From positions 1 through 45,825 of the forward strand of contig CACWUA010000019.1 in NCBI GenBank assembly GCA_902763905.1: a stretch of DNA of 45,825 nucleotides. Reading direction: 5' to 3'. This document shows positions 24,254 to 31,513 of this stretch, in pieces (positions within the stretch are counted from its first letter, which is position 1; every line of letters begins with the position of its first letter). The position numbers and the translations under genes were made by a program. The notes below the pieces were generated by a model that saw nothing but the letters and a program-made list of their open reading frames with translations, was not told where the DNA came from and did no database searches. The DNA is from an uncultured Pseudomonadota bacterium (GTDB lineage: Bacteria > Pseudomonadota > Alphaproteobacteria > RF32 > CAG-239).

Positions 24254-24835
24254 ATGAGAAAAATCGCAACTGCAGTTACGAATCTGAGTCTGGTATTGGT
24301 TCCGGTAGCATTGTTGGTGTGGGGTATTATCATTGCCGATAGCTCTTATTGGCAGTATACTCTCGGTATCGGTATCGCTGCTTTTGCCTGTTTTACCTAT
24401 GAGAGGTATATGCAGGCTAAGAAGAGTGAGAAGATGCGGGAAGAAGCCAAGTTCTTTGTGGCTGTATTCGGTGTCGCCGCATCATTTTTCCTGCTGTTAC
24501 TGCAGGTTATGTTCTGTAGCATGACAGGAGCAAAAGCCTTGCCGCTGGAGTGTTCTCTCGGCTGGATGATGCTGCTCGGATCCGTTTACGGCTTTAAGTT
24601 GCTTGCCAAAGACAGACCTGACATCAAGGCTATCGGTTACAGTGCTGCCTTAGGCTTTAGTTTTATGGCGATTGTCGTAATCGGCGTGGTGTTTGATTTG
24701 TTCGAGCACTTTTCCGGAATGGAAGTTCCTGAACTCATCGGCAATTTCTTTGGATGGCTTGCGCCGATTACGGCCGTAGGCTGTCTGCTCTGCCTGTTCA
24801 TAGGTTTGGCACAGGACAAAACAGCTCGACGCTGA
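24254..24835 (+). CDS. Hypothetical multi-pass membrane protein
   Basis: 193 residues with about five membrane segments: LSLVLVPVALLVWGIIIA, YTLGIGIAAFACFTY, FFVAVFGVAASFFLLLLQVM, SAALGFSFMAIVVIGVVF and APITAVGCLLCLFIGLA. No family recognised and no catalytic motif. The ATG follows a run of A with no Shine-Dalgarno site, like the small membrane genes at 35591-38171. Preceded by a clear promoter and followed by a terminator, so a single-gene unit. Confidence 0.7.
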   Translation: MRKIATAVTNLSLVLVPVALLVWGIIIADSSYWQYTLGIGIAAFACFTYERYMQAKKSEKMREEAKFFVAVFGVAASFFLLLLQVMFCSMTGAKALPLECSLGWMMLLGSVYGFKLLAKDRPDIKAIGYSAALGFSFMAIVVIGVVFDLFEHFSGMEVPELIGNFFGWLAPITAVGCLLCLFIGLAQDKTARR

Positions 24836-24855
24836 TTGACATTGCGCAAAATATA

Positions 24856-24896
24856 CCCCGTTTCTTTAATCGGAAACGGGGTTGCGCTTTTTTAAA
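24856..24896. terminator. Bidirectional terminator between the membrane gene and ftsK
   Basis: CCCCGTTTC (24856-24864) pairs with GAAACGGGG (24873-24881), flanked by GCGCAA/TTGCGC, with T-run on one side and A-run on the other. Confidence 0.85.
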
Positions 24897-24905
24897 AGCT
24901 TATTT

Positions 24906-26300
24906 TTATTTTTTATTAAGCGAATCCAAAATGGTTTTGGTTATAGCTTGCTTGGCTTGCGCTTTTGCCGAGCGTTTGGCAGATTTAACCGCAGCATCGG
25001 TGGCATTTTCCAATGCGGATTTTTTGGACGACTTATTATTGATAAGCGCCATCACAAAAGCGATTCCGATACTGACAATTCGCCGCTGCATCGGTTTACC
25101 GAGTTTATCCCAATAACTTTTGATTTTAGCGATAAAGCCGCCGGATTTGCCGTTATTTAAGGCGTCTTCTTTGGCTTTTTCCTGCTGAGCAATATATTCC
25201 TGCGTTTGCGTTTGAATTTGCTGACCGGTGATAATGCCGGAATAGTCAATATCTTCCAATTCGCAACGATGCGGAGCGAGCAGGGTAACAATATCCTCAT
25301 TCGGGGCATAAGCACCGAGGGTGCGTGTCAGCGTGCCGTTTTCTTCCAGCAACAACGAGTCGCCGCGGCCGAGCAAATCTTCAGCACCGGCCATATTCAA
25401 AATAGTCATGGAATCAACCGGTGAAGATACTTTATAAGACAAACGTGTCGGTAAGTTGGCTTTAATTACGCCGGTAATTACGTCGACCGACGGGCGTTGT
25501 GTGGCGATAATCAGATGAATACCGGAAGCACGCGATTTTTGCGCTAAAAGTTGCACCTGTCTTTCTACGTTTTTATCCGATAAAATCAGGTCGGCAAACT
25601 CATCAATCACGCAAACGATATACGGCATTTTCTTGCCTTTGGCGTGATATTCGCCGATATTGCGCACCATATTCTGCTCAAATAAGGCATAGCGCGCGTT
25701 CATTTCATCAACCAGCTTCTCGAGCCAACGCGCCGCCATACTCATATCCGTCACCGGCGGACACAACATATAGCGCTGTTTGTTATACATACTGAACTCA
25801 ATACGCTTCGGATCAACCAGAATCAGTTTTAATTCTTCCGGTTGCTTTTTCGCCATCATCGCCAGAATAAATGAGTTTAAGCCCACCGATTTACCCGAAC
25901 CTGTAGTGCCGGCAACCAACAAGTGCGGCATCTTGGCAAGGTCTTTGATAATCGGTTTGCCGTGCATATCAACTCCCACCAGAATCGGCAGGGCACCGGT
26001 GGCATTAATAAATTCTTCCGATTGCAACAGCGGCACAAAATCAATAGTTTGCGCTTTCGGCTTTGGAATTTCAAAGCTGATATAGGTGGAATTGACTACC
26101 GGAGACACACGAATACCGCTTACACCGAGTTCACGGGCAATATCCTTAATAGAACCGGCGATGGTGGAAAATTTGGTGCCGGTAGTCGGTTGAAATTGAA
26201 TATCCGTAATGAGCGGACCTTCAAATATTTCGCCGACGGTCCCCCTAATTCCGAAATGGGAAAGGGTTTCCGTCAGCTGTGCAATTAAGTTCTCAGTCAC
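24906..26300 (-). CDS. ftsK: FtsK/SpoIIIE-family DNA translocase, unusual architecture
   Basis: 464 residues. Hexameric ATPase that pumps DNA during chromosome segregation. Residues about 1-100 form the FtsK alpha domain (GPLITDIQFQPTTGTKFSTI). The RecA-like motor follows with Walker A VAGTTGSGKSVGLNSFILA (about 131), DPKRIEFS and Walker B IVCVIDEFADLI. Usual FtsK has four N-terminal membrane helices and a C-terminal winged-helix gamma domain; both are missing. Instead the C-terminus has a hydrophobic stretch (IVSIGIAFVMALI, about 410) and a Lys/Ala-rich tail. GTG start three bases after the bamE stop, so cotranslated. Confidence 0.88.
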   Translation of the reverse strand: MTENLIAQLTETLSHFGIRGTVGEIFEGPLITDIQFQPTTGTKFSTIAGSIKDIARELGVSGIRVSPVVNSTYISFEIPKPKAQTIDFVPLLQSEEFINATGALPILVGVDMHGKPIIKDLAKMPHLLVAGTTGSGKSVGLNSFILAMMAKKQPEELKLILVDPKRIEFSMYNKQRYMLCPPVTDMSMAARWLEKLVDEMNARYALFEQNMVRNIGEYHAKGKKMPYIVCVIDEFADLILSDKNVERQVQLLAQKSRASGIHLIIATQRPSVDVITGVIKANLPTRLSYKVSSPVDSMTILNMAGAEDLLGRGDSLLLEENGTLTRTLGAYAPNEDIVTLLAPHRCELEDIDYSGIITGQQIQTQTQEYIAQQEKAKEDALNNGKSGGFIAKIKSYWDKLGKPMQRRIVSIGIAFVMALINNKSSKKSALENATDAAVKSAKRSAKAQAKQAITKTILDSLNKK

Positions 26301-26302
26301 TT

Positions 26303-26758
26303 TTACATATCCCTGTTGTTTTTACCGTTGCCGAACATTTGATATTGTCCGACTCCGCCAAAGTATTTACGGAAGAAGCCTTGTTCACGCTCGGTGGCTT
26401 TGGTTTCATCTTTGTCTATGGAAATTTTATTGGCATCTTCCAATGTTCGTTTATCGATTTTGCTGACCTTATTATCTTTAAATGTTATGGCAACAATATC
26501 GCGCTCAATTTCTGTCGGCTTTTCAAACGCTATGCGGCGAATGGTAGATGACATATATATCCAATGGTCATCGCTTAAGCCGGTTACAAGACTCGGATCT
26601 CCTAAAAGTTGCAAAACTTCTTCTTTGGTTTGCCCGATGCGCAGTTGTTTCATATAGCGTTCGTCCGGTACATCTCCGTTATGTGATATAAATAAATCAC
26701 TGGAGCAAGCCGTGTTCAATAACAGTGCAAAGATAAAAAGCAAATTGCGTATTGACAT
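26303..26758 (-). CDS. bamE: Outer membrane assembly lipoprotein BamE
   Basis: 151 residues. Lipoprotein of the Bam complex that inserts beta-barrels in the outer membrane. Signal peptide with lipobox LNTACSS; the SmpA/OmlA domain has the hallmark QLRIGQTKEEVLQLLGDPSL and a later DHWIYMSS. The C-terminus FRKYFGGVGQYQMFGNG is an extension seen in alphaproteobacterial BamE. Divergent from yceD across about 60 bases, a typical alphaproteobacterial arrangement. Confidence 0.92.
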   Translation of the reverse strand: MSIRNLLFIFALLLNTACSSDLFISHNGDVPDERYMKQLRIGQTKEEVLQLLGDPSLVTGLSDDHWIYMSSTIRRIAFEKPTEIERDIVAITFKDNKVSKIDKRTLEDANKISIDKDETKATEREQGFFRKYFGGVGQYQMFGNGKNNRDM

Positions 26759-26817
26759 CTGTATAATTCCTTATATTTATATTGAATATGAGATATATAT
26801 AACACAAGGATTTCAGA

Positions 26818-27336
26818 ATGCAAAAAAAATTTTCATATCCGGTTAAAATAGATGAATTAAATCAAAACATTTATAAATTTCTATTGGAAGCAGATTCCGA
26901 AGAATTGAAGGATATAACAGAAGTTTTGCAAGTGGAAGCCGTGAAATTTTTTCGCGGTGAAGTGTTTTTGAAATTTATTAAAAGAGACAATTTGTTGCGG
27001 GTGTGGGGTAATGTGGCGGCAACGTTAACCATAAAAAGCGTTATCAGTTTGGAGAATTTTGAGCAGAAAATAGAAACTCCGTTTGAGCTGTTTTTTGATA
27101 CCAAGGCAACATATAAAGATATTCGTGAGATGGAGTCTGATATCAATGATGAAGTGCCGGATATTGTGGAAAACGGAGAAATTAATTTAGCGGATATTTG
27201 TATAGAGCAAGTGGCATTGAAAATGGATGATTATCCGCGGGCAGAAGGAGAGGTTTTTGATTTTGCGCAATATGCAAAAATTGAACCTTTGGAACACGAC
27301 AATCCGTTTGCTGTTTTAAAAAGCTTAAAAAAATAG
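26818..27336 (+). CDS. yceD: YceD/DUF177 family protein
   Basis: 172 residues. YceD proteins are linked with 23S rRNA accumulation and ribosome large-subunit maturation, and usually sit next to rpmF. Here the gene is beside bamE. Family signs: an N-terminal beta-rich part (FSYPVKIDELNQNIYKF), a central acidic GEINLADICIEQVALKMDDY and the C-terminal NPFAVLKSLKK. The zinc-binding cysteines of some YceD proteins are absent. AAGGAT ribosome site. Confidence 0.85.
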   Translation: MQKKFSYPVKIDELNQNIYKFLLEADSEELKDITEVLQVEAVKFFRGEVFLKFIKRDNLLRVWGNVAATLTIKSVISLENFEQKIETPFELFFDTKATYKDIREMESDINDEVPDIVENGEINLADICIEQVALKMDDYPRAEGEVFDFAQYAKIEPLEHDNPFAVLKSLKK

Positions 27337-27342
27337 AGCATT

Positions 27343-27362
27343 ACCGAATCTCTTCGGTTTTG
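27343..27362 (+). terminator. Short terminator after yceD
   Basis: ACCGAA (27343-27348), loop TCTC, TTCGGT (27353-27358), then TTT. Short but well placed. Confidence 0.5.
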
Positions 27363-27384
27363 ATTGTGCGCAGCAAAAAATAAC

Positions 27385-27456
27385 TTATACGAACTGATAT
27401 GCGATAAATAAAATCATAAAGATAATGCCGCAGACGATAATTCCGGTAGTAGACAT
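27385..27456 (-). CDS. 23-residue membrane micro-protein
   Basis: A 24-codon frame: M-S-T-T-G then IIVCGIIFMILFIAYQFV and TAA. The whole peptide is one membrane helix. It has an excellent ribosome site (AAAGGAG, seven bases before ATG), the best reason to believe it is translated. It lies alone between yceD and the DUF3015 gene. Small single-helix proteins of this size often act as regulators or subunits of membrane complexes; nothing here says which. Confidence 0.6.
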   Translation of the reverse strand: MSTTGIIVCGIIFMILFIAYQFV

Positions 27457-27627
27457 TTTCTTTCTCCTTTCATCCGTATATATGGTAGCATTGCCTTCTT
27501 TATCATGTCAAATAAAATCGTTCGTAACCATAAAATAATCTGTGCAAAAGTTTTGCTTGAACTATACATTTTGAGTCGAGGTGGTAAAGTAGCGTTGTTA
27601 TACGAACTTAATAAGGAGAACTATAAT

Positions 27628-28086
27628 ATGAAAAAGATTTTGGGCGCTGCCGTTATTTGTGCAGCAATGAGTTTAACCGCTCCGGCTAATGCCGTTGACT
27701 CTACCGGCGGTTGCGGTTTGGGTTCTATGGCTTGGCGCGGTCAATCCGGTATTATTCCGCAGTCTTTGGCTATTACCACCAACAACACTTTTGCCAACAA
27801 CACTTTCGGTATTACTTCCGGTACTTCCGGCTGTGACCCGAACGGACGTATTACCGGCGGTACCGGCCGTATGGTATTGGCTTTCTTGGAAGACAACATG
27901 GAACAGTTTGCCATGGATGCAGCTTCCGGTAATGGTGAAACCATTGAAACTCTGGCCGGCATTATGAATGTTGACAGCGCCACTTTGGGTAAAGAAGTTC
28001 AACAGAACTTTGCTTATATTTTCCCGAATGACAACGTTGAAGCGCTTGATGTTACCATTCGTGTAATGCAAATTGCTCACGCTTAA
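27628..28086 (+). CDS. DUF3015 family secreted protein
   Basis: 152 residues from the ATG at 27628, which has AAGGAG upstream; the open frame to 27505 is upstream noise. Cleavable signal peptide (LGAAVICAAMSLTAPANAVD). The mature part starts GGCGLGSMAW and continues with QSLAITTNNTFANNTFGITS and SGCD, hallmarks of DUF3015, then a helical end. Probably periplasmic. DUF3015 genes are often next to DUF4105 genes, as here. Function unknown. Confidence 0.85.
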   Translation: MKKILGAAVICAAMSLTAPANAVDSTGGCGLGSMAWRGQSGIIPQSLAITTNNTFANNTFGITSGTSGCDPNGRITGGTGRMVLAFLEDNMEQFAMDAASGNGETIETLAGIMNVDSATLGKEVQQNFAYIFPNDNVEALDVTIRVMQIAHA

Positions 28087-28098
28087 TAAAAATTTCAA

Positions 28099-28195
28099 GT
28101 CACCCTTCCAAGCATAGCGAGGTCAAGGGGTCTTCCGATTGTTTGTTGAGAATTTGAAGATCCCTTGATGATTCCTGTCGGAATCGAGGGATGAC
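28099..28195. repeat. Dispersed two-hairpin repeat (copy 2)
   Basis: Two hairpins point at each other: GTCACCCTTCC...AAGGGGTCTTC on the left, and on the right (reverse strand) GTCATCCCTCGATTCC-GACA-GGAATCATCAAGGGATC. Located in the DUF3015-DUF4105 spacer, where it could affect the cotranscript. Same family as 35240-35339 and 38252-38353. Confidence 0.85.
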
Positions 28196-28215
28196 TTTTT
28201 TCTTTTAAAAACATC

Positions 28216-30021
28216 ATGCGCCGATTTATTATCTGTCTGATTGCTTTGCTTTTTCCGCTTTCCGCTGCGGCCGCGCCGGATGTATCAGAGTTTGCGCAAA
28301 GTCCGGAATGGCTGAAATTGCTACATTATTATAAAAATTTTGGTAGTTACAAAGGTTTGATACATACTCAGGATTTTTATATCAGTCCCGACGGCAGATA
28401 TAACCCTGAAGCCGAGCTTAAAGCGGAAATCGCCGAATTTGCGACGGGGGAGAGTAAATGTCGCTTTCCGGCACGTTTCAATTTATTAAAAGATAACGGA
28501 TTTGTCAGCGGCGATTTGGCGGATTGCAAAGAATACCAAGAATTTATAAAAGATGTGCAACCAAATGGTGTAACATTGCTGTTTACCGATGCTTATATGA
28601 ATAATCCGGCTTCTATGTTCGGACATACGTTGGTACGTATAGACACGGCACGCAAAGGTACGCAAATGCTGGCACACGGCTCAAACTTCGGAGTTACTTC
28701 CGGCGCGGATACGGGGCTTGCTTTTATCTTAAAGGGTCTTTTCGGCGGTTATGACGGCAAATATTCTTTTAATCCGTATTGGACGATTATCAATACTTAC
28801 AACAATATCGAAAACCGCGATATTTGGGAATACGGTATAAATTTAACCGCAGAAGAACAGCTTAAATTCGTCAATCATCTTTATGAAATGCAAGAGGCGC
28901 GGATTCAGTATTTTTTCTTAACCAAAAATTGCTCGTATATGATTTTGGAATTGTTGGAAGCGGTGCGTCCAAGTCTTGATTTGAGTAGTAACTATAATTA
29001 TTACGCCATTCCGATGGATACGCTCAAAACCGTGCGTGATGTGCCGGAATTGGTCGGGGATATCAATTATCGTCCGGCGCGCTATACCAAAATCAAGTAT
29101 CAGCTGAAACAAATGAGCTCAGAGCAGTATGCGGCTTTTCGTAAAGGAATTAAAGAGCACGATTACAAAATGCCGAATTTGAGCAAAACTGAGCAAAGAC
29201 AAGTGTTGGATACGCTGTATCAATATTATCAATATCGCTATACCAAAGGCGAGATGGAGCTCAAAGAATATCGCCAAAACAGTTTTGCCGTGCTCAGAAA
29301 GCGCAGTGCCCTGTCGGCGGCGGAAGAATTAAAGCCGGAAGGATATGATCCCAGCCTGTCACATGGTTCTGCGCAAGTCAGCTTTAGTGGCGGTGTGTAT
29401 AATCATAAAAGTTTCGAACAAGTAACAATTCGACCTGCTTATACCTCGTTGACCGACAATAACGAAGGTTTAATCCGCGGTGCCGGCGTACGTGTTACGG
29501 AAATTATCGGGCGCTATTATAATCAAAATCATAAGTTGGTATTGCAACGTTTTACAGGATTGGCAATTTATTCTCTGATGCCGATGGATAGGGTGTTTAT
29601 GCCGTATTCGTATAAAACCGATTTTAGTCTGGTGCGCGAATTTAATCCGCAAAACGAAAAAGAGGGAACAGTCGGTAATATCGAGTTTGGTATCGGTAAA
29701 ACATTGGGACTGACCGAGCGCTTTTGGTTATATGGTATGATTGACGTACATGGGCAGTACGGTGGTTTGATTCCAAATAATTACTGGGTGGGTGCAGCTC
29801 CGGAAATAGGGATGTATGCTGATTTTTCGCCGGTACGGATTCACTTGGCGGCCGAACAGACCTTTGCTACAGCCAAATTCGGCAATCGTTTGCAATATAA
29901 GGCCGACGTCGCACTCGGTATTACCAGAGATTTATCGCTTAATTTTGAGTTCAACGCTTCACATAACAAACGCGGACATAATCAACAGGAATGGCTGACC
30001 GCGGTTAAGTATTCATTTTAA
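28216..30021 (+). CDS. DUF4105 (Lnb N-terminal-like) periplasmic/outer-membrane protein
   Basis: 601 residues. Signal peptide (FIICLIALLFPLSAAAAPDV). The DUF4105 domain (about 100-270) resembles the N-terminal part of Lnb and contains ASMFGHTLVRIDT and FLTKNCSYMILELLE; the conserved His and Cys suggest a papain-like/NlpC-type active site. Residues about 370-601 alternate as beta strands with aromatic ends (GGVYNHKSFEQVTIRPAYTS; FEFNASHNKRGHNQQEW) and end in F, as outer-membrane barrels do. It could therefore be a periplasmic enzyme tethered to an outer-membrane barrel. Partner of the DUF3015 gene. Confidence 0.85.
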   Translation: MRRFIICLIALLFPLSAAAAPDVSEFAQSPEWLKLLHYYKNFGSYKGLIHTQDFYISPDGRYNPEAELKAEIAEFATGESKCRFPARFNLLKDNGFVSGDLADCKEYQEFIKDVQPNGVTLLFTDAYMNNPASMFGHTLVRIDTARKGTQMLAHGSNFGVTSGADTGLAFILKGLFGGYDGKYSFNPYWTIINTYNNIENRDIWEYGINLTAEEQLKFVNHLYEMQEARIQYFFLTKNCSYMILELLEAVRPSLDLSSNYNYYAIPMDTLKTVRDVPELVGDINYRPARYTKIKYQLKQMSSEQYAAFRKGIKEHDYKMPNLSKTEQRQVLDTLYQYYQYRYTKGEMELKEYRQNSFAVLRKRSALSAAEELKPEGYDPSLSHGSAQVSFSGGVYNHKSFEQVTIRPAYTSLTDNNEGLIRGAGVRVTEIIGRYYNQNHKLVLQRFTGLAIYSLMPMDRVFMPYSYKTDFSLVREFNPQNEKEGTVGNIEFGIGKTLGLTERFWLYGMIDVHGQYGGLIPNNYWVGAAPEIGMYADFSPVRIHLAAEQTFATAKFGNRLQYKADVALGITRDLSLNFEFNASHNKRGHNQQEWLTAVKYSF

Positions 30022-30028
30022 AAATAAA

Positions 30029-30060
30029 AATCCCTTGAAGCGGTTAGGCTACAAGGGATT
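30029..30060 (+). terminator. Hairpin after the DUF4105 gene
   Basis: AATCCCTTG (30029-30037) pairs with CAAGGGATT (30052-30060). On the minus strand an A/T-rich run follows, so it can end either convergent gene. Confidence 0.7.
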
Positions 30061-30065
30061 AAGTT

Positions 30066-30380
30066 TCAAATCAGACCATCTTCTTCGGCTACCATGTGGC
30101 TTTCGTAGATGTCTTTTAGGCGATAACGCAGAAGATTTAAGTCGGTATCCTGCGGATAGAAATCCTTCAACATCTCGTCAGGTATGCTGTCGGCATATTT
30201 ACCGAACAACACGTCATTGATGTGCTGTTGATAATACTGTCTTTCAACTTCATCCCGCAAGCTTTTCAGCTCGGTTTTGCGATCATTTCGCCTTGAAAAA
30301 TCTCCGGCAAACATTCCAATAGTCATAACTACTAAATAAATTACGACCACGACGGTTAATACAGCTTCAAATTTCTTCAT
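30066..30380 (-). CDS. Hypothetical small one-TM protein
   Basis: 104 residues. N-terminal membrane segment (VLTVVVVIYLVVMTIGMF), then a charged helical region (KTELKSLRDEVERQYYQQHI) and an acidic end (ESHMVAEEDGLI). No family recognised. No Shine-Dalgarno site: the ATG sits in ATATATT-ATG. A strong promoter lies upstream. Confidence 0.6.
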   Translation of the reverse strand: MKKFEAVLTVVVVIYLVVMTIGMFAGDFSRRNDRKTELKSLRDEVERQYYQQHINDVLFGKYADSIPDEMLKDFYPQDTDLNLLRYRLKDIYESHMVAEEDGLI

Positions 30381-30410
30381 AATATATCATAATAGTGATT
30401 TTCTATGATG

Positions 30411-30439
30411 AAAATAGCAACTTTTATGAATTTTGTCAA
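30411..30439 (-). promoter_or_regulatory. Promoter of the gene at 30066
   Basis: On the minus strand TTGACA (30439-30434), 17-base spacer, TATTTT (30416-30411). Confidence 0.75.
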
Positions 30440-30467
30440 TAATAAAATTAACAATCATAAACAAAAA

Positions 30468-30507
30468 GCCATTACCGACGGTTAAGTCAGCAACGGCTCT
30501 TTTTTTG
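30468..30507 (-). terminator. Terminator after the gene at 30509
   Basis: AGCC...GGCT hairpin (30468-30499) with inner GAC/GTC pair and A/T runs on both sides. About 100 bases here (30463-30570) are homologous to 34810-34915. Confidence 0.7.
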
Positions 30508-30508
30508 C

Positions 30509-30784
30509 CTAATCAATCTCTTCCATATCAATGGATTGAGACTTGACAGACTCCAATGTATACCGGCGATTGCGAGGTATGTCGGAATTCTGATCTCGGC
30601 GAATAGTTACCTCGTCACCATCCTGCAACTGTGCCCACTTAAGCAAACGCTGACAGTTATCGTTGCTCAAAGTAAACTTGAGAGTATTTCCATTAAACTT
30701 TTCTTCCGGTTCGGAAACTTCAATGAACAGGATTACAAATCCTAAAAAAGTTCTCACTTCCTTTACTGTTCCTTTTATAATCAT
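30509..30784 (-). CDS. Hypothetical small beta-rich protein
   Basis: 91 residues. Predicted beta strands (MIIKGTVKEVRTFLGFVILF; GDEVTIRRDQNSDIPRNRRY) suggest an OB-fold-like domain, but no family is recognised. The last 18 residues (Y-T-L-E-S-V then KSQSIDMEEID) are mirrored by a frame remnant at 34861-34914. No Shine-Dalgarno site. The leader between promoter and ATG has a hairpin CCGTG/CACGG near 30797-30815. Confidence 0.5.
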   Translation of the reverse strand: MIIKGTVKEVRTFLGFVILFIEVSEPEEKFNGNTLKFTLSNDNCQRLLKWAQLQDGDEVTIRRDQNSDIPRNRRYTLESVKSQSIDMEEID

Positions 30785-30858
30785 AAGATATTACGATAAC
30801 CGTGTCCTGTGGCACGGGGTCTAAAAATAAATACAACATAATATCGCTTACAGGTAGA

Positions 30859-30887
30859 AATATACAAGTCTTTATCTATTTTGTCAA
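30859..30887 (-). promoter_or_regulatory. Near-consensus promoter of the gene at 30509
   Basis: Minus-strand TTGACA (30887-30882), 17-base spacer, TATATT (30864-30859). The flank TTATTC-TTGACA-A is shared with the promoter at 35156-35184. Confidence 0.8.
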
Positions 30888-30913
30888 GAATAAATTTTGG
30901 GCAATGTTAGTTT

Positions 30914-31495
30914 TTATCTTTCAATTTCGGCTTTTGATTTTTTGAGATTGAGCGGATTTATCTCTCTCGGTAGGAGTTTGGGATAATTAGGATGTGCTTG
31001 CAAATAGCTTTCTAATGTCTCGTCGGTCTCCAAATATATAATCGGCTTGCCGGTTGCTTGCCATTGCGGTAAACGCTTATCATAACCTTCTTTGGAACTG
31101 ACGCGGTTAACGTATTCTTCTGAATTTCCGCGATTGATAAAACGCTGACGGTATTCATCTAAAGCATCACGTGTCGGCAAAAATATCTCATAATCAATAC
31201 CGGCTTTATCTAAATGTGGCAAAGACTGCTCCGGATGACACCATACCAGAATATAATCGTATTTACCGATATTTTCTTGAACAGCGGCAACGTAATTATG
31301 CGGAAAATCCGGATTAAGTTCTTTTTTAGCAATGCCTTGACCTTTAACGGCCTCGGCATCATATTGCTCATAATTTTCAACCACATATTTATATGGCGTA
31401 GATTCCAAATCCAAAACGTTTTTATATTTTTTTGCCAGCGTTGTTTTGCCAACACCGCCGAAACCGGCAATAATAACTGTTTTATGTTGTTGCAT
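30914..31495 (-). CDS. P-loop kinase-like protein
   Basis: 193 residues. Walker A is GFGGVGKTTLAKKY (about 11-24), right after MQQHKTVIIA. Further on are YDYILVWCHPEQSLPHLDKA and a LPTRDALDEYRQRF-type lid region. It resembles small nucleotide or polynucleotide kinases seen in phages and their relatives; substrate not clear. It starts like the kinase at 33801-34418 (MQQ-K-V-I-I), suggesting an old duplication. AAGGA ribosome site; 18 bases after the PcfJ/LRR gene, so probably same transcript. Confidence 0.7.
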   Translation of the reverse strand: MQQHKTVIIAGFGGVGKTTLAKKYKNVLDLESTPYKYVVENYEQYDAEAVKGQGIAKKELNPDFPHNYVAAVQENIGKYDYILVWCHPEQSLPHLDKAGIDYEIFLPTRDALDEYRQRFINRGNSEEYVNRVSSKEGYDKRLPQWQATGKPIIYLETDETLESYLQAHPNYPKLLPREINPLNLKKSKAEIER

Positions 31496-31513
31496 TTGAC
31501 GTTCCTTAATAAG

